A DNA stretch of 64,000 bases from Neopararhizobium haloflavum (GTDB lineage: Bacteria; Pseudomonadota; Alphaproteobacteria; Rhizobiales; Rhizobiaceae). The stretch is from NCBI RefSeq assembly GCF_002750855.1, contig NZ_NWUC01000003.1, forward strand, positions 186,001 to 250,000, in the 5' to 3' direction. The position numbers and the translations under genes were made by a program. This document shows, piece after piece, positions 1 to 12,678 of this stretch (position 1 is its first letter; each line of letters begins with the position of its first letter). The notes beneath the pieces were generated by a model. That model had not been told where the DNA came from. It did no database searches and saw only the letters and a program-made list of their open reading frames with translations.

Positions 1-71
1 CTTTTCATCGCGCGCGGCATTGGCTATAGAGCTATTCAAATCGATTTAAATCGAAGCTGGAGCCATACGCC

Positions 72-443
72 TTGGAGCGTCGAAGGACCATCGCGCTCAT
101 CGCGCATGACAGCAAGAAGGACGACATGGTGGCATTCGCAGCCGCGCATGCTGGCGTCCTTGCCGACCATCGGATCGTCTCCACCGGTACGACTGGCGGC
201 TTGGTTCTTGCCGCCTGCCCGAAACTCGACGTCATGCGCGTCAAGAGCGGCCCACTTGGCGGCGACCAGCAGATCGGTGCCCTGATCGCTACCGGGGACG
301 TCGACATGGTGATCTTCTTTGTCGATCCGTTGACGCCTCTGCCGCATGACGTCGACGTCAAGGCGCTGATGCGGCTGGCGATCGTCTACGACATTCCGAT
401 GGCGCTCAACCAGGCGACCGCCGAAGTGCTGTTGCGCCGCTGA
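72..443 (+). CDS. mgsA: methylglyoxal synthase
   Basis: Converts dihydroxyacetone phosphate to methylglyoxal plus phosphate, a cytosolic bypass of lower glycolysis. The 123-residue protein has the family core: GTTG at 39-42, then [12 protein letters not shown] at 59-70 with D65 as the expected catalytic aspartate, and the FVDPL and PHDVDV stretches that complete the active site. The full family domain is present. The chosen start is a TTG at 72. No ATG lies between the in-frame TAG at 27-29 and this codon, so an upstream CTG at 57 is the only other option. It lies 50 bp upstream of glk in the same direction, so the two are probably co-transcribed. Function is confident, start less so. Confidence 0.93.
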   Translation: MERRRTIALIAHDSKKDDMVAFAAAHAGVLADHRIVSTGTTGGLVLAACPKLDVMRVKSGPLGGDQQIGALIATGDVDMVIFFVDPLTPLPHDVDVKALMRLAIVYDIPMALNQATAEVLLRR

Positions 444-493
444 GACGCGGCACCCATACTCGACCCGAACAGGGAGTTTGAACGGATAACCTC

Positions 494-1519
494 ATGGCTC
501 AATCGACCGAACAGGACCAAACCTATCCATTTCCGATCCTGATCGGCGACATCGGCGGCACCAATGCCCGCTTTGCAATTCTCGTCGATGCCCTGGCCGA
601 GCCGAAGGAATTCCCGATCGTCGCAACGGCCGATTTCCCGGCGATCGACGAGGCCATTCAGGCCAGCGTGCTGGACAAGACCTCCCTGCAGCCCAAAACC
701 GCCATTCTCGCAGTCGCCGGGCCGGTCGATGGCGACGAGATCGACCTGACCAATTGTCCCTGGATCGTCAAGCCTCGTCAGATGATCGCCGAACTGGGTT
801 TCGACGAGGTGATGGTCGTCAACGATTTCGCGGCCCAGGCGCTCGCCGTCGCCTCGCTCGACGAGGCAAATCGCCACCAGATCGGCGAGGGCAGGATCGC
901 GTTGCACGCCTCGCGCGTCGTCGTGGGGCCCGGGACCGGGCTCGGCGTCGCGGGCCTGGTCTATGCGCAGCGCAAATGGATCCCGGTCCCCGGTGAAGGC
1001 GGCCATATCGACATGGGACCACGTACCAAGCGCGATTTCGAGATATTCCCCCACCTCGAAGCGATCGAGGGGCGCATTTCCGCCGAGCAGCTTTTGTGCG
1101 GCCGCGGCATCGTCAACATCTACCGGGCCGTCTGCAAGGCGGATGGCCGCGATGCCTCGCTCGGCACGCCGGCGGAGATCACGACGGCCGGTCTCAAGGC
1201 GGCCGACCCGCAAAGCGAGGAAACGCTTTCTCTGTTCTCGACCTATCTCGGCCGTTGCGCGGGCGATCTGGCGTTGATCTTCATGGCGCAGGGCGGTGTC
1301 TATCTTGCCGGCGGTATCTCGCAGAAGGTCATCCCGGCCCTCGAGCGCCCGGATTTTCGCGCTGCCTTTGAGGACAAGGCGCCGCATTCGGCTCTGCTGC
1401 GCGCCATGCCGACCTTCGTCATGACGCACCCTCTGGCAGCGCTTTCCGGGCTCGCCGCATATGCGCGCACCCCGGCACTGTTCGGCGTCGCCACCGAGGG
1501 ACGGCATTGGAAGCGGTAG
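494..1519 (+). CDS. glk: glucokinase
   Basis: Phosphorylates glucose with ATP to glucose 6-phosphate. The 341-residue protein carries the phosphate-binding signature [10 protein letters not shown] at 18-27, the substrate-side motif [11 protein letters not shown] near residue 145, and the histidine and acidic residues of [10 protein letters not shown]. This matches the bacterial Glk family rather than the ROK family, because no ROK cysteine cluster is present. Length is normal (about 320-340). ATG start at 494. It follows mgsA by 50 bp, and the ABC transporter gene follows after about 110 bp. That gap holds a weak inverted repeat (1523-1529 with 1550-1556) and no T-tract. Confidence 0.94.
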   Translation: MAQSTEQDQTYPFPILIGDIGGTNARFAILVDALAEPKEFPIVATADFPAIDEAIQASVLDKTSLQPKTAILAVAGPVDGDEIDLTNCPWIVKPRQMIAELGFDEVMVVNDFAAQALAVASLDEANRHQIGEGRIALHASRVVVGPGTGLGVAGLVYAQRKWIPVPGEGGHIDMGPRTKRDFEIFPHLEAIEGRISAEQLLCGRGIVNIYRAVCKADGRDASLGTPAEITTAGLKAADPQSEETLSLFSTYLGRCAGDLALIFMAQGGVYLAGGISQKVIPALERPDFRAAFEDKAPHSALLRAMPTFVMTHPLAALSGLAAYARTPALFGVATEGRHWKR

Positions 1520-1628
1520 ACCCTTTGCCGGCGTGGCGCTCTTGCCATAGGCAAAGCTTCGCCGAGAGGCTATAGACCCGTCTGCACCCGGCTGCCTTGC
1601 AGCCACCAACGCGCGGACTGGACGCTTT

Positions 1629-3476
1629 TTGGAACAGAAGCGAGCAAAGAAGACCCGGCTCGACCCCGATACCGTTCTCGGCATGCTGAAGCGCATCCTG
1701 GCCGAAAACGGCAAGGACTATGTGGGCACCTACGCCGTCGCCATCGTGTGCCTGGTGATCGTGGCCCTGACGACCGCATTTACGGCATGGATCATGGAAG
1801 CGGTCGTCAACGAGGCGTTCGCCAATCAGCGCGCCGATGTCGTCTGGCTGATCTGCGGATCGATCCTCGCCGCCTTCATCCTGCGCGGCCTTGCGTCCTA
1901 CGGGCAGGCCGTTGCGCTGGCACAGGTCGGTAACAACATCGTCGCCCGCTACCAAAAGCGCCTGTTCGATCATCTGATGGCGCTTAGCGTCGGTTTTTTC
2001 TCCGACATGCGCTCAGCCCAGATCGCCGCGCAAATCAGCCAGAATGTCACCGGCATCCGCGATGTGCTGAACCTGACGATCACGTCGCTGGCCCGAGACC
2101 TGCTGACTCTGGTGGCGTTGATCGGGGTGATGATCTCGAAAGACGCACTCTTGACCCTTGTCGTCTTCGCCGTCGCGCCGCCGCTGCTGATCGCATTGCG
2201 CTACATCTCCAAGCGTCTGCGAAGCGCGACGCGGGAATCGGTGGAACTCAACAGCCACGTTCTCGGCGCCATGCAGGAGACAGTGCAGGGCGTCACCATC
2301 GTCAAGGCCTTCACGATGGAGGAGCAACTGCGCGCCAAGATGCGGGTGCTGATCGATGCGGCGGAAGGACGGGCCAATCGCATCGTCCGCCTCACCGAGC
2401 GCACGTCTCCCCTTACCGAGACGCTCGCCGGCATCGCCATATCAGGCGTTCTCGCCTATGCCGCCTTCCGCTCGATCTATGGTGGCGTCCTTCCCGGTGC
2501 GTTCTTCGCGTTCGTCACGGCGCTTCTCCTCGCCTATGAGCCGGCGAAGCGGCTGGCGCGCCTGCAGGTCAATCTGGAACGCGCGATCGTCAATGCGCGG
2601 ATGATCTACGAGATCCTCGACATCGTGCCGACACAAGCCGACGCGCCGAATGCGGTGCCGCTCAAGGTCGAAGGCGGGCGGGTCGTCTTCGACGCCGTCG
2701 ACTTCGCCTACACCGAAGGCGAGCCTATCCTGACCGATGTCAGCTTCACGGCCGAAGCTGGCCGCACGACCGCGCTTGTCGGCCCCTCGGGCGCTGGAAA
2801 ATCAACGGTGATCGGGCTGATCCCGCGCTTTCACGACCCCGAGAGGGGCCGCATCCTGATCGACGGCCAGGATATCGCGGCCGTGACCAAGAATTCGCTG
2901 CGCGCCGCGATCGCTTATGTCTCGCAGCAACCTTACCTTTTCGAAGGCACCATTCGCGACAACATCCGCTATGGCCGGCCCGACGCCACGGATGCCGAGA
3001 TCGAGGCGGCCGCGCACCAGGCGCATGCCCATGCGTTCATTCTGAGCCAGCCCCAGGGCTATGACACCCCCGTTGGCGAAAACGGCATCACGCTTTCCGG
3101 CGGACAGCGCCAGCGTCTCTCGATCGCCCGCGCCCTCGTGCGCAATGCTCCGATCCTCCTCTTGGACGAAGCCACATCGGCGCTCGACACCGAATCCGAA
3201 GCGCTCGTCCAGAGCGCCTTGGAGACCGCAATGGAAGGGCGCACGGTCATCGTCATCGCGCACCGTCTTTCCACGATCGCACGGGCGGACAAGATCATCG
3301 TCATGCAGAATGGCCGTGTCGCCGAGGAAGGTCGCCACGAGGAACTGGCGCGACGTGAGGAGGGGCTTTATGCCCGCTTCCATCGCATGCAGGCGCTAGG
3401 CCTCGACAGCGACGCCGCGCTGGAAGCGGCCGCCGAAACCGGCGACACCGAACGCAAGGGCAAGAGTGCATCATGA
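1629..3476 (+). CDS. ABC transporter, fused permease and ATPase (MsbA/lipid exporter type)
   Basis: A half-transporter of 615 residues: six membrane segments (roughly residues 35-310) followed by a nucleotide-binding domain. The ATPase has Walker [10 protein letters not shown] near 385, signature LSGGQRQR near 488, Walker B ILLLDEAT near 509 and the H-loop IAHRLS. It should homodimerise in the inner membrane. The family includes MsbA-type lipid A or phospholipid flippases as well as peptide and drug exporters, so the substrate is not fixed by sequence alone. The start is taken as TTG 1629; the next in-frame Met is at residue 20 (codon MLKRIL). It overlaps dapB by 4 bp (ATGA), indicating translational coupling. 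Confidence 0.88.
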   Translation: MEQKRAKKTRLDPDTVLGMLKRILAENGKDYVGTYAVAIVCLVIVALTTAFTAWIMEAVVNEAFANQRADVVWLICGSILAAFILRGLASYGQAVALAQVGNNIVARYQKRLFDHLMALSVGFFSDMRSAQIAAQISQNVTGIRDVLNLTITSLARDLLTLVALIGVMISKDALLTLVVFAVAPPLLIALRYISKRLRSATRESVELNSHVLGAMQETVQGVTIVKAFTMEEQLRAKMRVLIDAAEGRANRIVRLTERTSPLTETLAGIAISGVLAYAAFRSIYGGVLPGAFFAFVTALLLAYEPAKRLARLQVNLERAIVNARMIYEILDIVPTQADAPNAVPLKVEGGRVVFDAVDFAYTEGEPILTDVSFTAEAGRTTALVGPSGAGKSTVIGLIPRFHDPERGRILIDGQDIAAVTKNSLRAAIAYVSQQPYLFEGTIRDNIRYGRPDATDAEIEAAAHQAHAHAFILSQPQGYDTPVGENGITLSGGQRQRLSIARALVRNAPILLLDEATSALDTESEALVQSALETAMEGRTVIVIAHRLSTIARADKIIVMQNGRVAEEGRHEELARREEGLYARFHRMQALGLDSDAALEAAAETGDTERKGKSAS

Positions 3477-4303
3477 GCGAGATGAAGGATCTGGGGCTGG
3501 TGGTCGTCGGTGCCGGTGGGCGCATGGGACAGACGCTCATCAGAGTGATCGCGGCGATGGACGGCGTGCGTCTTGCCGGTGCCGTCGAGCGGCAGGGCTC
3601 CAGCGACCTTGGACGCGATGCCGGTGAGATTGCAGGGTCGGGCAAGTTGGGCGTCGCGCTCACCGACGACCTCGATACAGCGCTCGCCGGTGCCGATGGC
3701 ATCATCGATTTCACCACGCCGGAAGCCACATCCGCATTCGCCGCCAGAGCGGCAGCCGGCGGGCTCATACACATCATCGGCACGACGGGATGCAACGAGG
3801 ACGTGGAGCGCGCGATCTCTCAGGCCGCTGAGAAGGCGCGGATCGTCAAGTCGGGCAATATGAGCCTCGGCGTCAATCTCCTGTCGGTTCTTGTCGAAGA
3901 CGCGGCCCGCGCGCTGGAGGCAGCGGACTGGGATATCGAAGTGCTGGAGATGCATCATCGCCACAAGGTCGATGCGCCGTCCGGAACCGCGCTTCTTCTT
4001 GCCGAGGCTGCTGCGCGGGGGCGCGCCATCGACCTTGCGGAGAAGAGCGTGCGGGTGCGCGATGGCCACACCGGCGCCCGCCCCCTGGGCACGATCGGGT
4101 TCGCCACGTTGCGCGGCGGTTCCGTCGTCGGCGAACACGCTGTGCTGCTCGCTGGCGAAGGCGAAACCATCGAACTGACCCACAAGGCAAGCGACCGCGC
4201 GATCTTCGCTCGCGGCGCCATCAAGGCCGCACTCTGGGCCAGCCGGCAACAACCGGGCCTTTATTCCATGCTCGATGTTCTCGGGCTTGCCAGCCACAAT
4301 TGA
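3473..4303 (+). CDS. dapB: 4-hydroxy-tetrahydrodipicolinate reductase
   Basis: NAD(P)H-dependent reductase of the diaminopimelate/lysine pathway, supplying peptidoglycan and lysine. The 276-residue protein has the N-terminal Rossmann motif [10 protein letters not shown] (about 12-21), the GTTG stretch near 102, and the catalytic signature [15 protein letters not shown] near 159-173 with the active-site histidine and lysine. Length is standard. The ATG overlaps the TGA of the preceding ABC transporter. gpmA follows 28 bp downstream, so transporter, dapB and gpmA probably form one transcript. Confidence 0.96.
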   Translation: MSEMKDLGLVVVGAGGRMGQTLIRVIAAMDGVRLAGAVERQGSSDLGRDAGEIAGSGKLGVALTDDLDTALAGADGIIDFTTPEATSAFAARAAAGGLIHIIGTTGCNEDVERAISQAAEKARIVKSGNMSLGVNLLSVLVEDAARALEAADWDIEVLEMHHRHKVDAPSGTALLLAEAAARGRAIDLAEKSVRVRDGHTGARPLGTIGFATLRGGSVVGEHAVLLAGEGETIELTHKASDRAIFARGAIKAALWASRQQPGLYSMLDVLGLASHN

Positions 4304-4331
4304 TCCGTTTGCCATCAGGAGAGCGATACCA

Positions 4332-4967
4332 ATGTCCGGAACCCTCGTGCTTGTGCGTCACGGCCAGAGCGAATGGAACCTGAAGAACCTGTTCACCGGC
4401 TGGAAGGACCCCGGTCTCACCGATCTCGGGGTTCAGGAGGCCAGCGAAGGCGGCAAGGCACTCAAGGCCTATGGGATCGACTTCGACATCGCTTACACGT
4501 CGGCGCTCTCACGGGCGCAGAAGACGCTGGACATCATCCTTGAGGAGATCGGCCAGCGCGACCTTGAGACGATCCGCGACGAAGCCCTGAACGAGCGGGA
4601 CTATGGCGATCTGTCCGGTCTCAACAAGGACGATGCCCGCGAAAAATGGGGTGAGGAGCAAGTGCACATCTGGCGACGTTCCTACGACGTCCCGCCGCCG
4701 GGCGGCGAGAGCCTGAAGGATACCGGCGCGCGCGTGTGGCCCTATTACGTGATGGAGATTCTGCCGCGGGTGCTGCGCGGCGAGAAGGTTCTCGTGGCCG
4801 CCCACGGCAACTCTCTGAGGGCACTGGTCATGATCCTTGATCGCCTGAGCCGCGAGTCAGTGTTGAAGCTCAATCTGGCGACCGGCGTGCCGATGGTCTA
4901 CAAGCTCAATGCGGATTCGACTGTCGCCTCGAAAGAGGTTCTGGGCGACATGTCGAAGGCACACTGA
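4332..4967 (+). CDS. gpmA: 2,3-bisphosphoglycerate-dependent phosphoglycerate mutase
   Basis: Interconverts 3- and 2-phosphoglycerate in glycolysis and gluconeogenesis. The phosphohistidine signature RHGQSEWN sits at residues 9-16 (H10 as the phosphate acceptor) and the second histidine motif AAHGNSL near 155-161. The ATG at 4332 is preferred over an earlier in-frame ATG at 4275, because CAGGAGAG lies just upstream and the protein then begins [10 protein letters not shown] as in the family. That gives 211 residues, slightly shorter than the E. coli enzyme, as is usual in alphaproteobacteria. It is convergent with the AraC-MGMT gene, with only 4 bp between stops. Confidence 0.94.
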   Translation: MSGTLVLVRHGQSEWNLKNLFTGWKDPGLTDLGVQEASEGGKALKAYGIDFDIAYTSALSRAQKTLDIILEEIGQRDLETIRDEALNERDYGDLSGLNKDDAREKWGEEQVHIWRRSYDVPPPGGESLKDTGARVWPYYVMEILPRVLRGEKVLVAAHGNSLRALVMILDRLSRESVLKLNLATGVPMVYKLNADSTVASKEVLGDMSKAH

Positions 4968-4971
4968 GCCC

Positions 4972-5850
4972 TCACGCCTGCCCCTGGCCCACTTCCCAGC
5001 CGAGCATTGCGCGCTTGCGGGTCAGTCCCCAGTGATAGCCGGTGAGATCACCGGATTTGCCGAGCGCGCGGTGGCAGGGAACGACGAACGAAATCGGATT
5101 GCGTCCGACTGCAGCACCGACCGCGCGTGAGGCGGTGGGCTGGCCGATCTTGCGAGCGAGGTCGGAATAGGTGCACGCCCTGGCCAAGGGAATCTGCATC
5201 AGCGCCTGCCACACCCGGATCTGGAAGTCCGAGCCGATGAGAACGACGTTGAGCGGTTCGTCGGCTTGCCAGCGGGCCGGATCGAAGACCCGCGCGGCAT
5301 AGGGCGCCGTCGCCGCCGCGTCCTCGACATAGCGGGCCTTCGGCCAGCGGCTCGCCATATCCTCGAACGCATCCTTGCCGAGAGACGGGTCGTCGAACGC
5401 CAGCCCCGCCAATCCGCGGTCGGTGATCATGATCAGCGCGAGACCAAAGGGCGAGGGATGATAGCCGTAGCGGATGGTCAGGCCCTCGCCCCTGGCTTTC
5501 CAGACGCCTGGCGACATCGCCTCATGGGTGACGAAGAGATCATGCAGCCGGCCCGGCCCGGAATAACCGACCTCGAAGCTGGCATCGAGAAGCGGCAACC
5601 CCTCCGTCCCAAGCAGCCTCTTGGCGTGGTCGAGCGTGACCGCCTGGAGAAAGGCCTTGGGCGACAGGCCAGCCCAACGCGTGAACACCTTCTGCAACTG
5701 GCTCGGAGACTGTCCAAGGTCGGCCGCAAGCCGGTCTAGCGTCGGCTGGGAGCGGTAGTCCTGCGTGATCATCTCGATCACCCGTCGAACGGTCTCGTAG
5801 TCGGACCCGTCAGGCGTAATGTCTTGATGCAAGCGGGCGGCGACGGTCAT
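4972..5850 (-). CDS. AraC-type HTH / methylated-DNA-[protein]-cysteine S-methyltransferase fusion (Ada-like, no N-terminal zinc domain)
   Basis: Direct-reversal DNA repair of O6-alkylguanine by transfer of the alkyl group to an active-site cysteine. The 292-residue protein has an AraC-like helix-turn-helix region (about 20-120), a ribonuclease-like region, then the MGMT domain with PCHR at 258-261 (C259 the acceptor), followed by GYHWGLTRKRAML. E. coli Ada also has an N-terminal zinc/phosphotriester-accepting domain with four cysteines; that domain is absent here. The ATG at 5850 follows AGGAGAACCGCC. An upstream in-frame ATG at 6021 would run into the malic enzyme gene and was rejected. Whether it activates genes as Ada does is unknown. 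Confidence 0.9.
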   Translation of the reverse strand: MTVAARLHQDITPDGSDYETVRRVIEMITQDYRSQPTLDRLAADLGQSPSQLQKVFTRWAGLSPKAFLQAVTLDHAKRLLGTEGLPLLDASFEVGYSGPGRLHDLFVTHEAMSPGVWKARGEGLTIRYGYHPSPFGLALIMITDRGLAGLAFDDPSLGKDAFEDMASRWPKARYVEDAAATAPYAARVFDPARWQADEPLNVVLIGSDFQIRVWQALMQIPLARACTYSDLARKIGQPTASRAVGAAVGRNPISFVVPCHRALGKSGDLTGYHWGLTRKRAMLGWEVGQGQA

Positions 5851-5920
5851 GGCGGTTCTCCTGAATTGGTCCGATTGGACCATGGTCCGCGATCCGCCGC
5901 CACCCGATTCATGCCAGCCG

Positions 5921-8221
<2,301 letters not shown>

Positions 8222-8393
8222 GTTTCCTCAAACCTTTTGTGGGCGACGGTTCTTGCGCCATCGCATCCTGATCGTTTTTGTGGCCTTAACTTCCTGTGGA
8301 GCCAGGCCCGCGGCCGGCTGTTCTTTCGCCACGGGGAAACGCAGACTACCCTATCGGACCGAAACCGCAATTCGATTGGACGGACAAGGTTTT

Positions 8394-11120
8394 TTGCTGA
8401 AAGAGACGGACCCGAAAGCCGAGCGCGCGGCACGCCTTGCCTCGACGGAAAGCCTGTCGAGTGCGACGCCGATGATCGCCCAGTTCATCGAGATCAAAGC
8501 AGCCAACCCCGATTCCCTGCTCTTTTATCGCATGGGCGATTTCTACGAGCTGTTCTTCGACGATGCCGTCGAGGCCTCGCGCGCGCTCGGCATCACGCTC
8601 ACCAAGCGCGGCCAGCATATGGGCGAGGCCATCCCGATGTGCGGCGTACCGGTGCATGCGGCCGATGATTATCTGCAGAAGCTGATTGGCCTTGGCTATC
8701 GCGTTGCGGTCTGCGAGCAGGTCGAAGATCCCGCAGAAGCAAAAAAACGCGGCGCAAAATCGGTCGTGCGGCGTGACGTGACACGGCTCGTCACGCCCGG
8801 CACGCTGACCGAAGAGCGATTGCTGAACCCCTCCGAGTCCAACTATCTGATGGCTCTTGCCCGCGTTCGATCCGGCGGTGCGAACGGGTTTGCCCTCGCC
8901 TGGATCGACATCTCGACCGGGGTCTTCCGGCTGGCGGAAACAAGCCCGGCAAGGCTCGTCGCCGACATCATGCGCGTCGACCCGCGCGAGGTGATCGTCG
9001 CCGACACCGTCTTTTACGACGACGAGATGCGAGCGGTCTTCCATGCGCTCGGTCGTCTCACCGTCCCGCAGCCGGGCGTTCTCTTCGACAGCTCGTCGGC
9101 AGAAGGGCGCGTCGCACGCTTCTTTGGCGTTGCGACCCTCGATGGCTTCGGCAGTTTCTCGCGCGCCGAACTCGCCGCGGCCTCCGCTGCCATCGCCTAT
9201 GTGGAAAAGACGCAGATCGCCGAACGCCCTGCGCTGTCCAGGCCGGAACGGGAAGCGACATCATCCGCGCTCTATATCGATCCGGCGACACGGGCCAATC
9301 TGGAGCTGCTGCGCACGCTCGCCGGCAGCCGCGAGGGCAGTCTGCTCAAGGCGCTGGATCGAACGGTGACAGGGGGCGGTGCACGGCTGCTGGCGGAACG
9401 GCTGATGGCGCCGCTGACGGAACCGAAGTCGATCGACGCACGTCTTGATTCCGTCGCGCATTTCCTGGCGGCTCCGGGTCAGGCGGACCGCCTGAACACG
9501 GCGCTCAAATCAATGACGGACATGCCGCGTGCGCTGTCCCGCATCGCGCTCAACCGCGGCGGCCCACGGGATCTTGGAGCGCTGCGGCATGGCATGGCGA
9601 CCGCGCGGAACATTGCGGAGTTGCTCGAGGCCAGCGATCTTCCCGCCGAACTGGCAAGCGCCCGAAAGGCGCTGATCGGCCTGCCGGCGAAACTGATCGA
9701 GCGATTGCATGAAACGCTTGCCGAGGACTTGCCGCTGATGAAGCGCGACGGCGGCTTCGTGCGGGCCGGACATCATGGCGAACTCGACGAGCTGCGCGAT
9801 CTGCGCGACCAGTCACGAAAGGTCATCGCCGGACTGCAGGCGCGCTACGCGGACGAGACCGGGGTGAAATCACTCAAGATCCGCCACAACAACGTGCTCG
9901 GATACTACATCGAAGTGACGGCCGGGAATGCGGGTGCGCTGACTGGCGAGGATGCGCGCGCACGGTTCATCCACCGGCAGACCATGGCGAGCGCCATGCG
10001 CTTTACCACCACGGAACTGTCCGACCTCGAAAGCCGAATCGCCAATGCCGCCGACAGGGCGCTGACAATCGAGCTTTCGATCTTCGACGCCGTGAGCGCT
10101 GCCGTGGTGGACGCCGCGGACGCGATTCGTCAGGCGGCACAAGCCGTTTCCGTCATCGACGTGGCGGGCGCCCTCGCCGTCCTTGCGGAGGAACAAGGCT
10201 ATTGCCGACCGACCATCGACAATTCACTCGCATTCCAGATCGTGAGCGGCCGGCATCCGGTGGTGGAACAGGCGCTGAGACGCAGCGCGGGCCAGCCCTT
10301 CGTCGCCAATGATTGCGACCTCTCCCCCTCGGGCGAGGCGGGCAACGGGGCGATCTGGCTCTTGACCGGACCGAACATGGGCGGCAAGTCGACGTTCTTG
10401 CGCCAGAATGCGCTGATCGCCATCATGGCTCAGACCGGCTCGTTCGTACCTGCCGGAAGCGCGCATATCGGCGTGGTCGACAGGCTCTTCAGCCGTGTCG
10501 GCGCCTCGGACGACCTGGCGCGCGGACGCTCGACCTTCATGGTGGAGATGGTCGAGACGGCCGCGATCCTTAACCAGGCAAGCGAGCGCTCGCTGGTGAT
10601 CCTCGACGAGATCGGACGCGGCACGGCGACATTCGACGGACTGTCGATCGCCTGGGCTTCGGTCGAGCATCTGCATGAGGTCAATCGTTGCCGCGGCCTC
10701 TTCGCCACCCACTATCACGAGCTTACGGCGCTTTCGGAAAAGCTTGGGCGCCTCGCCAATGCAACGATGCGGGTGAAGGAATGGAACGGTGACGTGATCT
10801 TCCTTCACTCGGTCGGACCGGGGGCAGCCGACCGCTCCTACGGCATTCAGGTCGCACGCTTGGCGGGCCTTCCCGAAACGGTCGTTGAACGCGCGCGCAA
10901 CGTCCTGGCACGGCTGGAAGACACCGAGCGCAAGAACCCCGCTATCAGCCTGATCGACGATCTGCCGCTTTTCGCGGCAATGTCGCGTCCGCCCCCGGCA
11001 TTGCCGCCATCCGACGACCGTTTGAAGACGGCCCTTGATGCGCTGGACCCGGACGACATGACCCCTCGCGATGCCATGGAAGCCCTCTATCGCCTGAAAG
11101 GCTTGGCTTTCGAGCCATGA
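8394..11120 (+). CDS. mutS: DNA mismatch repair protein MutS
   Basis: Recognises mismatches and starts mismatch repair with MutL. The mismatch-reading Phe-X-Glu motif is visible (F50-Y51-E52 in [10 protein letters not shown]). Walker [10 protein letters not shown] is near 659, followed by the [14 protein letters not shown] segment, Walker [11 protein letters not shown] and the ATHYHEL switch. The reading frame is open from 8214, but the extra 60 residues look non-conserved and overlap maeB. TTG at 8394, shortly after GGACAAGG, gives 908 residues, the normal alphaproteobacterial length. ATG at residue 27 is the other possible start. Function is certain, N-terminus uncertain. Confidence 0.95.
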   Translation: MLKETDPKAERAARLASTESLSSATPMIAQFIEIKAANPDSLLFYRMGDFYELFFDDAVEASRALGITLTKRGQHMGEAIPMCGVPVHAADDYLQKLIGLGYRVAVCEQVEDPAEAKKRGAKSVVRRDVTRLVTPGTLTEERLLNPSESNYLMALARVRSGGANGFALAWIDISTGVFRLAETSPARLVADIMRVDPREVIVADTVFYDDEMRAVFHALGRLTVPQPGVLFDSSSAEGRVARFFGVATLDGFGSFSRAELAAASAAIAYVEKTQIAERPALSRPEREATSSALYIDPATRANLELLRTLAGSREGSLLKALDRTVTGGGARLLAERLMAPLTEPKSIDARLDSVAHFLAAPGQADRLNTALKSMTDMPRALSRIALNRGGPRDLGALRHGMATARNIAELLEASDLPAELASARKALIGLPAKLIERLHETLAEDLPLMKRDGGFVRAGHHGELDELRDLRDQSRKVIAGLQARYADETGVKSLKIRHNNVLGYYIEVTAGNAGALTGEDARARFIHRQTMASAMRFTTTELSDLESRIANAADRALTIELSIFDAVSAAVVDAADAIRQAAQAVSVIDVAGALAVLAEEQGYCRPTIDNSLAFQIVSGRHPVVEQALRRSAGQPFVANDCDLSPSGEAGNGAIWLLTGPNMGGKSTFLRQNALIAIMAQTGSFVPAGSAHIGVVDRLFSRVGASDDLARGRSTFMVEMVETAAILNQASERSLVILDEIGRGTATFDGLSIAWASVEHLHEVNRCRGLFATHYHELTALSEKLGRLANATMRVKEWNGDVIFLHSVGPGAADRSYGIQVARLAGLPETVVERARNVLARLEDTERKNPAISLIDDLPLFAAMSRPPPALPPSDDRLKTALDALDPDDMTPRDAMEALYRLKGLAFEP

Positions 11121-11259
11121 ATGAGGCAGACGATGCCTTGATTTTTGGACCGGAAGCATCGATATCCGGCGCACGGAAAGGCTTGGCCAGGCTCCCCGCA
11201 CGACCGGGTCTGCCAGCGAGCCGATAATCGGACGACGGGACAGGGATCAAAATAACGTC

Positions 11260-11985
11260 ATGACCGACGAGACCAAGAAGCACGCGCCGGACGATAAAAA
11301 GGAAACCCAGAACGGGTTTGACGAGGCCCGCGAAGCCGCGGAAGCCGCGCTCGGTGAGGAAGATCAGCCCTTTGGCGACGAGATTGCGGACAACGGCGAA
11401 GCCTTGACGATCCTCGTCGACGGCCTGAAGAGCGAGAACGCCGATCTGAAGGACAAGTATCTGCGGCTCGCAGCGGAGATGGACAATCTGCGCCGCCGCA
11501 CGGCACGCGACGTCAAGGATGCCAAGAGCTACGCCATCGCGAATTTCGCGCGAGACATGCTGGCCGTTTCGGACAATCTGCGCCGCGCACTCGACGCCAT
11601 ACCGGACGAACAGCGCCAATCGGACGATGCCGGCTTCAATTCGCTTGTCGAGGGCGTGGAGATGACCGAGCGGGCCATGCTTTCCGCGATGGAGCGCCAT
11701 GGCGTGCGCAAGCAGGAGCCGGAAGGCCAGAAGTTCGATCCCAACTTCCATCAGGCAATGTTCGAGGTGCCCAATACGGACGTGGCGAACAACACGGTCG
11801 TCCAGGTCGTCCAGGATGGGTATGTCATTGGCGAGCGCGTTCTGCGGCCCGCAATGGTGGGCGTGTCCAAGGGTGGCCCGAAGCAATCGGCAGAAGCAGC
11901 GGCAGAGGGCGGCGCTGCGGCACAGAGCGCCGACGGCGAGGCCGAACCCGGCGCGCCCAACGCGCAGTCCGAGAAGGACGCCTAG
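11260..11985 (+). CDS. grpE: nucleotide exchange factor GrpE
   Basis: Releases ADP from DnaK during the chaperone cycle. The 241-residue protein has an acidic, low-complexity N-terminus (about 1-55) and a long coiled coil ([25 protein letters not shown]). The C-terminal beta domain ends with the family signature region [21 protein letters not shown], followed by an Ala/Glu-rich tail. ATG at 11260. In many alphaproteobacteria grpE follows hrcA; here hrcA is about 19 kb away and grpE stands alone behind mutS, 139 bp downstream. No CIRCE element was seen upstream. A terminator follows directly. Confidence 0.95.
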   Translation: MTDETKKHAPDDKKETQNGFDEAREAAEAALGEEDQPFGDEIADNGEALTILVDGLKSENADLKDKYLRLAAEMDNLRRRTARDVKDAKSYAIANFARDMLAVSDNLRRALDAIPDEQRQSDDAGFNSLVEGVEMTERAMLSAMERHGVRKQEPEGQKFDPNFHQAMFEVPNTDVANNTVVQVVQDGYVIGERVLRPAMVGVSKGGPKQSAEAAAEGGAAAQSADGEAEPGAPNAQSEKDA

Positions 11986-11995
11986 AGCGCTTAAG

Positions 11996-12018
11996 CCCGG
12001 CCGTTCTGGCCGGGTTTT
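11996..12018 (+). terminator. Rho-independent terminator of grpE
   Basis: A perfect 7-bp GC stem (CCCGGCC / GGCCGGG, loop GTTCT) is followed by TTTT, 10 bp after the grpE stop codon and just before the next gene. Confidence 0.85.
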
Positions 12019-12036
12019 GGTCATCGGGGGCCCGTC

Positions 12037-12669
12037 ATGCCGATCCTGGAACTGATGGATTATGCCGGCGTCGCTGTCTTTGCCGCGACCGGCGCACTGG
12101 CGGCTTCGCGCAAGCTGCTGGATATCATCGGCTTCCTTTTTCTTGCCGGCGTGACGGGCATCGGCGGAGGAACATTGAGGGACGTCATTCTGGGCGTGCC
12201 GGTCTTCTGGGTGGAGAACCCGACCTATCTCATCGTATGCGCCAGCGTCGCCGTAATCGTTTTTCTCACGGCGCACCTTGTGGAGTCGCGGTACCGTCTC
12301 CTCATCTGGCTCGATGCGGTCGGGCTTTCGGCCTATTGCGTGATGGGCGCCGCGAAGGGTTTCGACGCAACCGGATCGATGACCGTCGCGGTCGTCATGG
12401 GCATGCTCACGGCGACGTTCGGCGGCATATTGCGGGATCTGCTCTCGGGCGAACCCTCCGTCCTGATGCGGCCGGAGGTCTATGTGACGGCGGCTCTTGC
12501 CGGCGCTTCCACCTACACCGTCACCGCCGCGATCGGTACGCCGATCATCGCCGCCTCGCTTGCAGGCCTTGCCGTTGCCTTCACCGTCCGCGGCGGTGCG
12601 CTGCGCTATGGCTGGGCATTTTCGCCCTATCGCCCGCGTCCGGGCCGCCCGCCCGACGACGTGATGTGA
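12037..12669 (+). CDS. TRIC/UPF0126-family membrane protein (trimeric intracellular cation channel type)
   Basis: A 210-residue protein, almost entirely hydrophobic, with about seven membrane helices in two inverted-repeat halves. The glycine-rich kinked motif appears twice, GIGGGTLRDV at 41-50 and FGGILRDLL near 128-136. That duplication is the hallmark of the YadS/UPF0126 family, whose characterised prokaryotic members are homotrimeric cation (K+) channels. ATG at 12037, just beyond the grpE terminator, so it likely has its own start of transcription. It is convergent with the adenosine kinase gene. Ion specificity cannot be read from sequence. Confidence 0.85.
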   Translation: MPILELMDYAGVAVFAATGALAASRKLLDIIGFLFLAGVTGIGGGTLRDVILGVPVFWVENPTYLIVCASVAVIVFLTAHLVESRYRLLIWLDAVGLSAYCVMGAAKGFDATGSMTVAVVMGMLTATFGGILRDLLSGEPSVLMRPEVYVTAALAGASTYTVTAAIGTPIIAASLAGLAVAFTVRGGALRYGWAFSPYRPRPGRPPDDVM

Positions 12670-12678
12670 GCGGGTGCA

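Noticed and set aside
1523-1556. Inverted repeat CTTTGCC/GGCAAAG after glk as a terminator
   Set aside because: 20-base loop and no T-tract make it a poor terminator.
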